Below, piece by piece: positions 50,753 to 58,968 of a stretch of DNA of 64,000 bases; positions within the stretch are counted from its first letter, which is position 1; the number at the start of each line of letters is the position of its first letter. Under the pieces are notes generated by a model, which was given only the letters and a program-made list of their open reading frames with translations, ran no database searches and was not told where the DNA came from. The position numbers were made by a program, and so were the translations under genes. This stretch comes from JBCAXA01 sp038749025 (lineage in GTDB: Bacteria > Pseudomonadota > Gammaproteobacteria > Steroidobacterales > Woeseiaceae): contig JBCDIL010000004.1 in the NCBI GenBank assembly GCA_038749025.1, positions 62,001 through 126,000 of the forward strand, in the 5' to 3' direction.

Positions 50753-52491
50753 AGGTCGGGCCCGAAACTGACGTGAACACGAATATCACGCTGGTCGAAA
50801 TTAGTCGGTTTGGCTAAATAGAGACGCAGTGGACCGACCGGTGAGCGCCACTTGATGCCGACCCCTGCGGCAATACGCGCGTCAACGTTTGTACCGTCGA
50901 AGGCGTTGCCGGCGTCGACGAACACAGCGCCGGCGAACGAACCCCACAAGGTACGCTCCCATTCCAGCGATGCGGTCAGCAGCTGACTACCACCAATGAC
51001 GACCCCGTCAGCATCGCGTGGCCCTAGCGTATCGAACCCAAAGCCACGGATCGATTCATTGCCGCCCGCAAAAAAACGTACGGTGGGTGGCAGCTCACTA
51101 AAATTATCCTCAAGTGTCCATCCGACCGAACCTCGCGCCAACAGTCGTGTGTTCGGTCCAAGGCTGGTAATCCATTTCCACTCCCCCAGCAGCTGAACGA
51201 AACTTGTGGTTGATGCGAGCGCTTGCGCCGCACCGCGAGCTCGAACAGCGAGTCGGTATCCCCGACTCGGATTGATGGCATCGTCGGACCATTCGCGACT
51301 GAAACCGACACTTGGCATCAGAAGTCGTGCGCGGTCATCGATGTCACCGACTTTGAATTCGCTAATATCGTAACGAAGCGAATCCGCGCGTAACCAGCCG
51401 CCCCCGAGCCGCTTTACCCGACGCACGCCGATGGTGAATGACTGCGTTTCTGCCGTGTCGGTGTCCTCCTCCTGGGCACCGACCGTGTAGCTCAACCATT
51501 CGACGGTTGGATCACGAAGCGGCCGTCGATACTCCGCCGCGAGCGAGCTGAGTACAGGGGATGCCGACAAATCTCCACTAAACTGATGACCGCGTGAGTT
51601 AACGCGTCGATCTTCCACACCGGTTCGAAGTCGCGGCCCGATATCGGACGAGTAACCGGCACCGACGCTGTATCGCGCTTTGCCCGATCCGTCCGCCGTC
51701 GCAAACACATCAATCGGGGCATACGTATCCGGTATGCGTGGTTCAACACTGACTCGGTCGAAGTAGCCGCTGGCCTGCAGCCGGTTCGTGATGCGTGCAA
51801 GGACCGCCGCGTCATAGGGCGTACCCGGCTCCCAATCAACGAATCTCGCAATCAACGTGTCGTCTACGAGCGTCTGTAGCAGCTGCAACTCACCGAACCG
51901 GTAGCGATTTCCGGTCGTATATTCCAGCTCAACCTTAACCCGGTTCGATTCGATATCGACGGCAACGCGTGCCGTCGTGAATTCGCCATCGAAGTAACCA
52001 CGCTCAGCGGCTACTGCCGCCAATCGCCGTTTGAGCTGTCGGTAGTGGCTGTGACTGAACGGCTGACCGACGATCAACGTGTCGCTACGCGTCGCTGCAA
52101 GTAAGCGTTGATCACTAGCGCCATCGCCGTTTAGCGAAACGTCAAGCTGTCCGACCAAGATGACCGGCCCCGGCGAGATGTCGAGGCGCGCCTGCCAACA
52201 GTTCTGCGCAAAAGACAACGTCGCCTCGATGTCGGCGTTGTAAAAGCCGAGCCCTTGCAATGCCCGCTCAGTCTCTGGCTCTAGCGTTTCGAAGCGCAAG
52301 CGAACCAACCATGGAGGCGCCGCACAATCGAGCTTCGTGATTCGGCTAAGCAGGCGGATATTTTGCGCTTGCGCCGCCGTTGCCCCATCGATAAGGAGGT
52401 CGGCTGCCACGGGTGAAACCGACCCCAATATGGCCAGCAGGACCGTCAGCCGTCCGCCGCCTTGGCGTTGCTTGACACGCCGATTCGACAA
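50749..52491 (-). CDS. tamA: TamA, Omp85-family outer-membrane protein
   Basis: TamA is an outer-membrane Omp85 barrel with N-terminal POTRA domains, partner of TamB. The 580 residues are the E. coli length. A signal sequence (to PVAA) is followed by three POTRA domains and the 16-strand barrel, with the conserved FAGGNESIRGFGFDTLGPRD loop. The only start near the signal peptide is TTG at 52491, with AGGCG about 8 bases upstream. It probably leads the seven-gene operon down to the S41 gene. Confidence 0.93.
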   Translation of the reverse strand: MSNRRVKQRQGGGRLTVLLAILGSVSPVAADLLIDGATAAQAQNIRLLSRITKLDCAAPPWLVRLRFETLEPETERALQGLGFYNADIEATLSFAQNCWQARLDISPGPVILVGQLDVSLNGDGASDQRLLAATRSDTLIVGQPFSHSHYRQLKRRLAAVAAERGYFDGEFTTARVAVDIESNRVKVELEYTTGNRYRFGELQLLQTLVDDTLIARFVDWEPGTPYDAAVLARITNRLQASGYFDRVSVEPRIPDTYAPIDVFATADGSGKARYSVGAGYSSDIGPRLRTGVEDRRVNSRGHQFSGDLSASPVLSSLAAEYRRPLRDPTVEWLSYTVGAQEEDTDTAETQSFTIGVRRVKRLGGGWLRADSLRYDISEFKVGDIDDRARLLMPSVGFSREWSDDAINPSRGYRLAVRARGAAQALASTTSFVQLLGEWKWITSLGPNTRLLARGSVGWTLEDNFSELPPTVRFFAGGNESIRGFGFDTLGPRDADGVVIGGSQLLTASLEWERTLWGSFAGAVFVDAGNAFDGTNVDARIAAGVGIKWRSPVGPLRLYLAKPTNFDQRDIRVHVSFGPDL

Positions 52492-52660
52492 AACAGCGCC
52501 TATTACGGGCGCCGCACAAACGGCGGCGGCAAAGCGTCGAAGAACACCAACTGTCGTTCACGCCGGCGCACGGGAGCCGGGGTGTGACGCTCTGTCATCG
52601 GCACAAGACGACTATTCATGCCGCGATGCTAAAGCCGCGGCTAGTCGAGCTCAAGCGAGC

Positions 52661-53947
52661 TCAGAACCGGATAGCCGTTCGATTTTTGGGCTTCGCAATA
52701 ACCATCTGCACATCACTGATTGCGCGCTCCAAGAACGCGCCCTCGCAATAGCTCAGGTAGAACGACCACATCCGAATAAAGACATCCGAGTAGCCTTGTG
52801 AGCGAACCTCGTCTAAACGCCGTTGAAAGTTATTGCGCCAGAGTTCAAGCGTCTTGGCGTAGTGAAAGCCTATGTCTTCCAAATGGAACAGACGCAATTG
52901 GGTGTGTCGGGTCATCGCGCCCAGCATGGCCGTCGCTGACGGCAAAAAACCACCCGGGAAAATATAGCGCTTAATGAAATCAACACTCCGCTTGGCGCGG
53001 TCAAAATCTTGGTCGGTGATCGTTATCGCTTGAATGGCCGCCAGTCCGTCTGGCTTCAGAAGCTCATCAATACGCTGGAAGTACAAATCGAGATGGTCGT
53101 GGCCGACTGCCTCGATCATCTCGACCGAGACGATTTTGTCAAAGCTGCCATCGATATCGCGGTAATCCTGCAGCCTTACCTCGACGCGATCACCCACGTC
53201 TTGCGCGGCAATGCGCCGCTGGGTTGCTGCGAACTGATTATCTGAAATCGTAACGGTCGTAACCTTGCACCCGTAGTGTTTGGCCGCATGCACAGCCAGA
53301 GCGCCCCATCCGGAGCCGATCTCCAGTAGATGATCATCGGGCCGCAGATCGAGCTTGCGGCAGAGCCGGTCAATTTTCTCTACCGATGCGTCACGTAACT
53401 GCATCGACTTCGACGTGAAAATCGCCGACGAGTACGCCATCGTTTCATCGAGAAAGAGCTCGAAAAAATCGTCACCCAAATCGTAATGCGCTTGGATGTT
53501 ACGGCGTGATCCGGTCCGCGTATTGCGATGTAAGCGGTACCAGACTTTCAGAAGCGGCCTGGCCAGCCTGACCAGACCGTTTTCCAAGCCATCGAGCACG
53601 TGGCGATCATAAAGCAACACGCGTACCAGCTCGGTGAGCTGGGGCGTGTGCCACCAGCCACGCATAAACGCCTCGCCGGAGCCTAGCGCTCCGAAGAACG
53701 CAATTTCTGGCCACGCGCGGGGATCTGACACATCGATAACGACCGGCGTAGGAAACCGTTCCGATGGCTCGCCGAACGTATGGATCTCACCATTCTCTCG
53801 CACGCAGACACGCGCATTGTCGATTCGACCGAAACTCGCTAATACGCCGCGCCGGGCGATGTTCTCGATGTAGGCCCGCTTAACGACCCGCCGCGTATCG
53901 GCTCGTCGAGCGATGTCGGCTTGTTGTTTATTGATTTTTGTTGCCAA
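52661..53947 (-). CDS. cfa: Cyclopropane-fatty-acid synthase-like SAM methyltransferase
   Basis: This CFA-synthase family enzyme transfers a methyl or methylene from SAM to unsaturated acyl chains of phospholipids. The 428 residues have the N-terminal lipid-binding part, the SAM motif LLEIGSGWGALAVHAAKHYG, the EMIEAVGHDHL segment and the C-terminal SYCEGAFLERAISDVQ with the conserved Cys. The start is TTG with AAGGCGGG upstream, 12 bases after the DUF1365 gene. Linkage to DUF1365 and FAD oxidoreductase genes suggests a modified acyl chain (for example methylated or furan fatty acid) rather than plain cyclopropane synthesis. Confidence 0.85.
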   Translation of the reverse strand: MATKINKQQADIARRADTRRVVKRAYIENIARRGVLASFGRIDNARVCVRENGEIHTFGEPSERFPTPVVIDVSDPRAWPEIAFFGALGSGEAFMRGWWHTPQLTELVRVLLYDRHVLDGLENGLVRLARPLLKVWYRLHRNTRTGSRRNIQAHYDLGDDFFELFLDETMAYSSAIFTSKSMQLRDASVEKIDRLCRKLDLRPDDHLLEIGSGWGALAVHAAKHYGCKVTTVTISDNQFAATQRRIAAQDVGDRVEVRLQDYRDIDGSFDKIVSVEMIEAVGHDHLDLYFQRIDELLKPDGLAAIQAITITDQDFDRAKRSVDFIKRYIFPGGFLPSATAMLGAMTRHTQLRLFHLEDIGFHYAKTLELWRNNFQRRLDEVRSQGYSDVFIRMWSFYLSYCEGAFLERAISDVQMVIAKPKNRTAIRF

Positions 53948-53959
53948 GTGTTTCCCGCC

Positions 53960-54721
53960 TTAATGTCCCGCATTCCCCGATGCACCCGCTCCAGGATGGC
54001 GATGATAAGTCGCACCCTTTATCCATAGTCGCGCAGCCTGCCAATAAATTCGTAACCAATTGCGCCCTGTTACCGAGACCTCCCCCAACGCTCGCCGCCA
54101 CAACCGTCCTGTCGTCAGCGGCTCGCGCTCCAGCACGAGGCTCGCCCGGTGTACCGCATCGTCGTGTTGCCAATTGGTCAACGCAAACTGTAGCCGCTCG
54201 CCCGGCTCCCCGATAAAACTGCGATACCGCATGTCCATCGAAAAAAACGGCGACACGTGGAACGTCTTGTCGAAGGAGTAGCAGCGCTCTCCGGCTTGCA
54301 ACGCAATGACGTAGCGATGACGCTGATCCCACGGCGTATTGGTGACTTCCAACACAACCGCGATCGGTTCCTCCCTCCCTTCCGAGTAGCAGTAGTAAAC
54401 GCTGATCGGATTAAAACAGTGGCCCCAGTATCGCAGGTTCGTGAGCAATCTGATATCAGCAATCGGCTCGTTAATTCCGTTGTCGCGCAGGTGCTTAACT
54501 GTGCTGTCAAACAAGGATTCGTCAACCGCGCCGGCGTGATCCTTGCGACGCAGCCAAATCGGCGCAAACCGACGCGCGGAGAAGCCGAACAGAGATCGTT
54601 CGAGATCGTCGACCTCCGCTAACGACAAGTAAGTCATAAACGTTGGATAGGTGAATGCCTGCGCCGGCTTGACGAGCCGTTCATGACGAACCCAGCCGCG
54701 GTACAGACAACTATGCGGCAT
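53960..54721 (-). CDS. DUF1365 family protein
   Basis: DUF1365 proteins are found beside CFA-synthase-like and FAD oxidoreductase genes; their biochemical role is unsettled. The 253 residues contain the family signature LTNLRYWGHCFNPISVYYCY and the NTPWDQRHRYVI segment, and FHVSPFFSMDMRYRSF further on. No signal sequence is seen. It overlaps the FAD oxidoreductase gene by 11 bases. Confidence 0.9.
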   Translation of the reverse strand: MPHSCLYRGWVRHERLVKPAQAFTYPTFMTYLSLAEVDDLERSLFGFSARRFAPIWLRRKDHAGAVDESLFDSTVKHLRDNGINEPIADIRLLTNLRYWGHCFNPISVYYCYSEGREEPIAVVLEVTNTPWDQRHRYVIALQAGERCYSFDKTFHVSPFFSMDMRYRSFIGEPGERLQFALTNWQHDDAVHRASLVLEREPLTTGRLWRRALGEVSVTGRNWLRIYWQAARLWIKGATYHRHPGAGASGNAGH

Positions 54722-55979
54722 GTTGGCTGACTGCGTCCAAAAGTTGCGTCGCTACGCGCTCACCACTAACGACGCCGTCTTCATGGAAGCCGTAACCCCA
54801 ATAGGCGCCGCAGTAATAGGTGCGCGCTTTGCCGCTGATCTCGCTATGCCGCTCCTGCGCGGCCAGCCCGGCCGGTGTGTAGATCGGATGGGAATAAGCG
54901 AACTTATCGATAACGTGATCGGCTGCGACATCGTCATCACGATTGAGCGTCACCAGGTAGTGAGTTTTTGTCGGCAAACTCTGCAGGGTATTCATTGAGT
55001 AGGTCACAGCTGGCCGCGAATCACCGCTGGTGGTATCGCACCAATAGTTCCACGCCGACCAAGCTCGACGCGCTTGTGGCAGCACCGCTTCATCGGTATG
55101 CAAGACGACACTGTTCTCCGTATAGGGAATGGCACCGAGGACCTCTCGCTCCGCTGAGCTAGCCGATTCGCCCAATAACACCAATGCTTGATCGGGGTGG
55201 CACGCGAACACCACCGCATCAAAGTTGTCCGTGAAACCGTCTGCCCCATGTACAGCGACTCCCTCTGCGGTGCGCATCACCGCGCTTATCGGTGTTGCTA
55301 CTCGAATATCGGCTTGTAACTGCCGACGCAGGGTATCGACGTAGCGTTCCGACCCACCGCTGATCACCCGCCAAGCCGGTCGATTTGTCAGCCCGATCAA
55401 GCCGTGATTGGCAAAGAACTGCAAAAAAGTGGCTAGCGGGTAGTCACCGATCTTGGCCTCGCCGGTCGACCAAATCGCACTGGCCATCGGCAGAAGATAG
55501 AGCGAGCGCAGCATCGATGACAGCCGATGCTCATCGAGAAAATCGGTCAACGTCCGGGTTGGATCGATGTCGGTCTCGAGCGCCGCATTGGCTAAGCGAT
55601 TGAATCGCAAAATTTCCCGTAGGAACGACCAATAGCGGGGTGACAGCAGGTTGGTCGGCTGAGCGAACAAGGTTTTGAGGTTCGTACCGCTGTACTCGAT
55701 ACCCGACGCAACGTCGTGAACACCAAAACTCATGACCGACGGCTGCGTGGCGACGCCCAACTCATTGAGCAGCGCCGTAAACCGCGGATAGTTGCGCTCG
55801 TTGTAGACGATAAAGCCGGTATCGACGGCCAACGGCCCATCCGGTCCGTTTACGGAGATCGTGTGAGTGTGGCCGCCTAACCAGCGCTCAGCCTCATAAA
55901 TAACCGTGTCGAAGCGTTGACCGAGACGGTAGGCAGCCGTTAGGCCAGAGATACCCCCTCCTACGATGGCTATGCGCAT
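54711..55979 (-). CDS. FAD-dependent oxidoreductase (flavin amine oxidase/desaturase family)
   Basis: This is an NAD(P)/FAD-binding oxidoreductase. The 422 residues begin with the dinucleotide-binding motif MRIAIVGGGISGLTAAYRLG followed by YEAERWLGGHTHTI, and end with the typical FAD-contact segment ARTYYCGAYWGYGFHEDGVV. It heads the three-gene unit with DUF1365 and the CFA-like methyltransferase, and could oxidise or desaturate the acyl chain. It is transcribed away from the desaturase gene; the 131-base gap should hold both promoters. Confidence 0.88.
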   Translation of the reverse strand: MRIAIVGGGISGLTAAYRLGQRFDTVIYEAERWLGGHTHTISVNGPDGPLAVDTGFIVYNERNYPRFTALLNELGVATQPSVMSFGVHDVASGIEYSGTNLKTLFAQPTNLLSPRYWSFLREILRFNRLANAALETDIDPTRTLTDFLDEHRLSSMLRSLYLLPMASAIWSTGEAKIGDYPLATFLQFFANHGLIGLTNRPAWRVISGGSERYVDTLRRQLQADIRVATPISAVMRTAEGVAVHGADGFTDNFDAVVFACHPDQALVLLGESASSAEREVLGAIPYTENSVVLHTDEAVLPQARRAWSAWNYWCDTTSGDSRPAVTYSMNTLQSLPTKTHYLVTLNRDDDVAADHVIDKFAYSHPIYTPAGLAAQERHSEISGKARTYYCGAYWGYGFHEDGVVSGERVATQLLDAVSQHAA

Positions 55980-56110
55980 GTGTTTACTTGCGTAACGATG
56001 GTGGACTGCCTGCGATGCACGTACAATAGTGAGTTGACATTACGCGCCGCCTGATGCGTTTTTCAAGCGTTCCATATTCGACGCACCACCAATCTCGAAG
56101 CTTATTGACT

Positions 56111-57028
56111 ATGACTACCGTTGCAGAAACGACGCCATCGTACGGCCGGAGCCAAGTAAAACAGGCTCGATTTGTCGTCATCGCCATGTTGCTCTTTCAC
56201 GTCGGGGCCGCGCTCGCCTTGGTCGTCGGCGCCAGTACGACAGCCGTTGTCGCAATGCTGCTTTACTACGTCTTGCGCGGATTCGGCATTACCGCCGGTT
56301 TTCATCGCTTGCTGGCGCACCGCTCCTTTCGAACCGGCCGAGTCGTGCAGTTCTTTCTTGCTCTGTTCGGGTCGTTGGCCATTCAAGGCGGGCCATTATG
56401 GTGGGTCGCGCACCACCGCACTCACCACCGCTACACCGAGACCGACAAAGACATCCACTCGCCGCGTACCAAAGGCTTTTGGCGCTCTCACATCGGCTGG
56501 ATGTTCAGTCCGGAATCGTTTACCGAGAATGGCGCTGGTGCACGCGATCTACATCAATACCCAGAACTGAAATGGCTACAACGCCAGTACGCCTGGATCG
56601 TGTTCGGCCAGGCAGCCGTTATTTACGCCATCGGCGCGCTCATTGGCGGGTTGTTTCCTGAGACTGGCACGAGCGGATTACAGTTTGTCGTCTGGGTTTA
56701 CTTCGTCGGCACCGTTGCCTTGTGGCATGCCACGTTCATGGTGAACTCCGTTTGTCATTTATGGGGCGGGAGGCCATTCGACGCAAAAGATGACAGCACC
56801 AATAACTGGATTGTCGGACTACTCGCGCTTGGTGAGGGTTGGCACAACAATCACCATAAGTTCGCTAACTCAGCGCGTCACGGGCTTTTTTGGTGGCAGT
56901 TCGACCTGACCTGGTGCATCTTAAAGGTCATGTCTTGGTTCCGTTTGGTCCGCGACCTGAAGTTGCCCAACGCCACGGTCATGGAAGACGCATTGGCGAA
57001 GCAGCGCTCGCGAGCCGCCGCTACTTAA
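56111..57028 (+). CDS. Acyl-CoA/fatty acid desaturase (delta-9 type)
   Basis: This membrane di-iron desaturase introduces a double bond into acyl chains. From the ATG at 56111 it has 305 residues. The three histidine boxes are HRLLAHRSF, HRTHHRYTET and NNHHKF, with four hydrophobic stretches. A start at 56054 would add 19 residues; no strong ribosome site decides between them. Its product, a mono-unsaturated acyl chain, is the expected substrate of the divergent CFA-like enzyme, so the two units probably work together. The 3' end overlaps ccmI by 8 bases in convergent orientation. Confidence 0.9.
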   Translation: MTTVAETTPSYGRSQVKQARFVVIAMLLFHVGAALALVVGASTTAVVAMLLYYVLRGFGITAGFHRLLAHRSFRTGRVVQFFLALFGSLAIQGGPLWWVAHHRTHHRYTETDKDIHSPRTKGFWRSHIGWMFSPESFTENGAGARDLHQYPELKWLQRQYAWIVFGQAAVIYAIGALIGGLFPETGTSGLQFVVWVYFVGTVALWHATFMVNSVCHLWGGRPFDAKDDSTNNWIVGLLALGEGWHNNHHKFANSARHGLFWWQFDLTWCILKVMSWFRLVRDLKLPNATVMEDALAKQRSRAAAT

Positions 57029-58010
57029 CCGTTTGATCGATCGTCAAAACCACTTTGTCGGTTGAGGCCACATCAATATTATCGAGCTGGCCGTACCGAT
57101 CGCCCGGCTGCGCGGCAGGTTGACCTGACGTAGACACCCTGGCCACCAGGCGGACCGTCTCCTGGCTGCTGATATTGCGCCCTTGAATCATTGCGTTGCC
57201 GTCACCGATAGCCAGCGTTGCCGGTAGAACCGAGGCACGCTGGCGGACCACGCCGAGCGGCGGACCGCCGGCTGCTGTCGTTGCTATCAGAAATAAGGTC
57301 GCCCCGTCCGGCAACGGCCCCACTGAATCCGCAACACGGATATCAACGGCAATCTCTTTGCCAGCCGCTGGCTCTGTTGGCGGCGGCGCCGGCGGCGCAT
57401 TCTGACCGCGAAGCTCACGGATATTGGCGACCAAAATATCGCGAATCTCTGGTGGCGTATCGGGCCGCAGCATCGCCTCGAAACGCGTGGCTGCCAACTC
57501 GCGATCGCCGCGTGCGGCCGCCACCGAGCCGCCGTACCACAACGCGCGAATGCTAGTCGGTTCGACCCTAAGAGCATTCTCGATCAAATGCCCTGCCTCA
57601 CCGATGACACTGGATGGATCGTGTTGTGCCAGCGCCTCCGCGTAGTCCAGCATGATACCAGCATCCGTTTTATCCGAGACTGCGTAGGCTTTCTCACAGG
57701 CCGCAATCGCGTTGCCGGGATCGCCCGCGCCGCGTAACGCATTACAGAGTTTTTGCCAGCCGGCTGGCTCGTTCGGTCGTGATGCAGCCATCTGCCGCAA
57801 CTCGCCCAATTGTTCGTTCAGCGTTAATGCGCGACCGGGTTTGTTTGGATCGTAATTGCTCGTTCTGTTGTAGACACCGATACCGATAACCGTGCCGATA
57901 ACGATGGTAACGGCTGCCAGTACGCTTTGCTTTCCGCGCCAAAGCGGCCAACAGGCGATCGCCAGAACGACAACAGCGATCGCTGCCGTAATACTCACAA
58001 ATGCGCTCAT
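57021..58010 (-). CDS. ccmI: CcmI, cytochrome c maturation TPR protein
   Basis: CcmI holds apocytochrome c for haem ligation. The 329 residues have an N-terminal membrane helix pair (residues ~5-46) and TPR-like repeats (about 70-200; WQKLCNALRGAGDPGNAIAA), then a Pro-rich linker and a C-terminal beta domain ending with DKVVLTIDQTVK. It is the last gene of the ccm operon. Confidence 0.88.
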   Translation of the reverse strand: MSAFVSITAAIAVVVLAIACWPLWRGKQSVLAAVTIVIGTVIGIGVYNRTSNYDPNKPGRALTLNEQLGELRQMAASRPNEPAGWQKLCNALRGAGDPGNAIAACEKAYAVSDKTDAGIMLDYAEALAQHDPSSVIGEAGHLIENALRVEPTSIRALWYGGSVAAARGDRELAATRFEAMLRPDTPPEIRDILVANIRELRGQNAPPAPPPTEPAAGKEIAVDIRVADSVGPLPDGATLFLIATTAAGGPPLGVVRQRASVLPATLAIGDGNAMIQGRNISSQETVRLVARVSTSGQPAAQPGDRYGQLDNIDVASTDKVVLTIDQTVK

Positions 58011-58420
58011 CAGTTATCGTCCAGCGGTAAGGCCATCCGCTTGCGGACAGTCCGCCAGGCGATGAACCCGCCCAACAGCAAAAACGCCAGTGGAGAAAAC
58101 AATACTGGCCAAGTCCGTTTGTTCAACGGTGTCTTGTACAGAACAAAATCGCCGTAACGTGCCGCCAGAAAATCGAAAATTTCTTTGTCGCTTTGACCGG
58201 CTGCAATCTGCTCTCTAACTTCGCGGCGCAAGTCGGCAGCCAAGAAAACATTCGAATCCTTGATCGTCATGTTTTGGCACGTGACACAGCGGATCTCGCT
58301 AATTAAACGCTGGTAACGATCCTGTAGTTTTGGGTCGTCGAACGCCGGACCTTGGTCGATCGCGCTGGCCGCCGTGGCCAGAAACAACGCCGCTAGCAAG
58401 CCTACGCAATACCGCCTCAT
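58010..58420 (-). CDS. ccmH: CcmH, cytochrome c maturation thiol protein
   Basis: CcmH reduces the apocytochrome CXXCH thiols before haem attachment. The 136 residues have a signal sequence (to ASAI), the redox motif RCVTCQN and a C-terminal membrane helix (VLFSPLAFLLLGGFIAWR). It overlaps ccmG by four bases (ATGA) and ccmI by one base. Confidence 0.95.
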   Translation of the reverse strand: MRRYCVGLLAALFLATAASAIDQGPAFDDPKLQDRYQRLISEIRCVTCQNMTIKDSNVFLAADLRREVREQIAAGQSDKEIFDFLAARYGDFVLYKTPLNKRTWPVLFSPLAFLLLGGFIAWRTVRKRMALPLDDN

Positions 58421-58968
58421 GATCCGTCACTCTCGATCAACGGCGCGAGTTTCTCCTGCCACAAGACCTCATTAAGCGGCCCGATATGCTTCGCAACAAT
58501 CTCGCCGTTTGGGGCGATCAAGAAAGTCTCCGGCGCGCCGTAAACGCCAAAATCGATCCCCGCTCTGCCGTCACCGTCAAACGGGATTTCGGCGTACGGA
58601 TCGCCAAGGTCGCCGAGCCACTTGAGCGCAGCCGGTCGCGTGTCGCGCCAGTTCAATCCGACAATTCGAATTTCTTCGCGCGCGGCCAGCGACAACAGGA
58701 AATCGTGCTCTTGGCGACAGGCGAAACACCAACTCGCCCAGACGTTGACAAGCACGTAGTCGCCAGTCAACGCGGCACTGCTTATGGTTCGCGTCGGGTC
58801 ACGCAGCTCAGGCAACTCGAAGGTCGGTAGCGATTGACCGATCAACGGCGACGGTAGCTCGCTCCGACGATCGCTGTTTTCCACACCCGCGATAAAGAGG
58901 GCGACCAAGCCCGCAAACAGAGCGAGCGGCAATACGGCGATGATTAACCGACGCCGTGCATCGCTCAT
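58417..58968 (-). CDS. ccmG: CcmG/DsbE, membrane-anchored thioredoxin
   Basis: CcmG is a periplasmic thioredoxin that keeps CcmH and apocytochrome reduced. The 183 residues have an N-terminal anchor helix and the active site WASWCFACRQEHDFLLSLA (WCxxC). The acidic residues near the site and the GVYGAPETFLIAPNGEIV segment (cis-Pro) are conserved. It overlaps ccmF by four bases. Confidence 0.95.
   Translation of the reverse strand: MSDARRRLIIAVLPLALFAGLVALFIAGVENSDRRSELPSPLIGQSLPTFELPELRDPTRTISSAALTGDYVLVNVWASWCFACRQEHDFLLSLAAREEIRIVGLNWRDTRPAALKWLGDLGDPYAEIPFDGDGRAGIDFGVYGAPETFLIAPNGEIVAKHIGPLNEVLWQEKLAPLIESDGS

Noticed and set aside
52503..52619. A 38-codon frame on the minus strand between cfa and tamA (start MNSRLVPMTERH)
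   Set aside because: No ribosome site, no recognisable features and proline/arginine-rich composition typical of chance frames; it could be a leader peptide but nothing supports it.
52640..52660. GAGCTC-GCTT-GAGCTC and GCCGCGGC dyads just after cfa, as a terminator
   Set aside because: Stems are short and self-palindromic, and no T run follows.
56022..56039. TACAAT and TTGACA elements before the desaturase as a sigma-70 promoter
   Set aside because: They are in the wrong order (the -10-like element precedes the -35-like one), and neither has a suitable partner at 16-18 bases.
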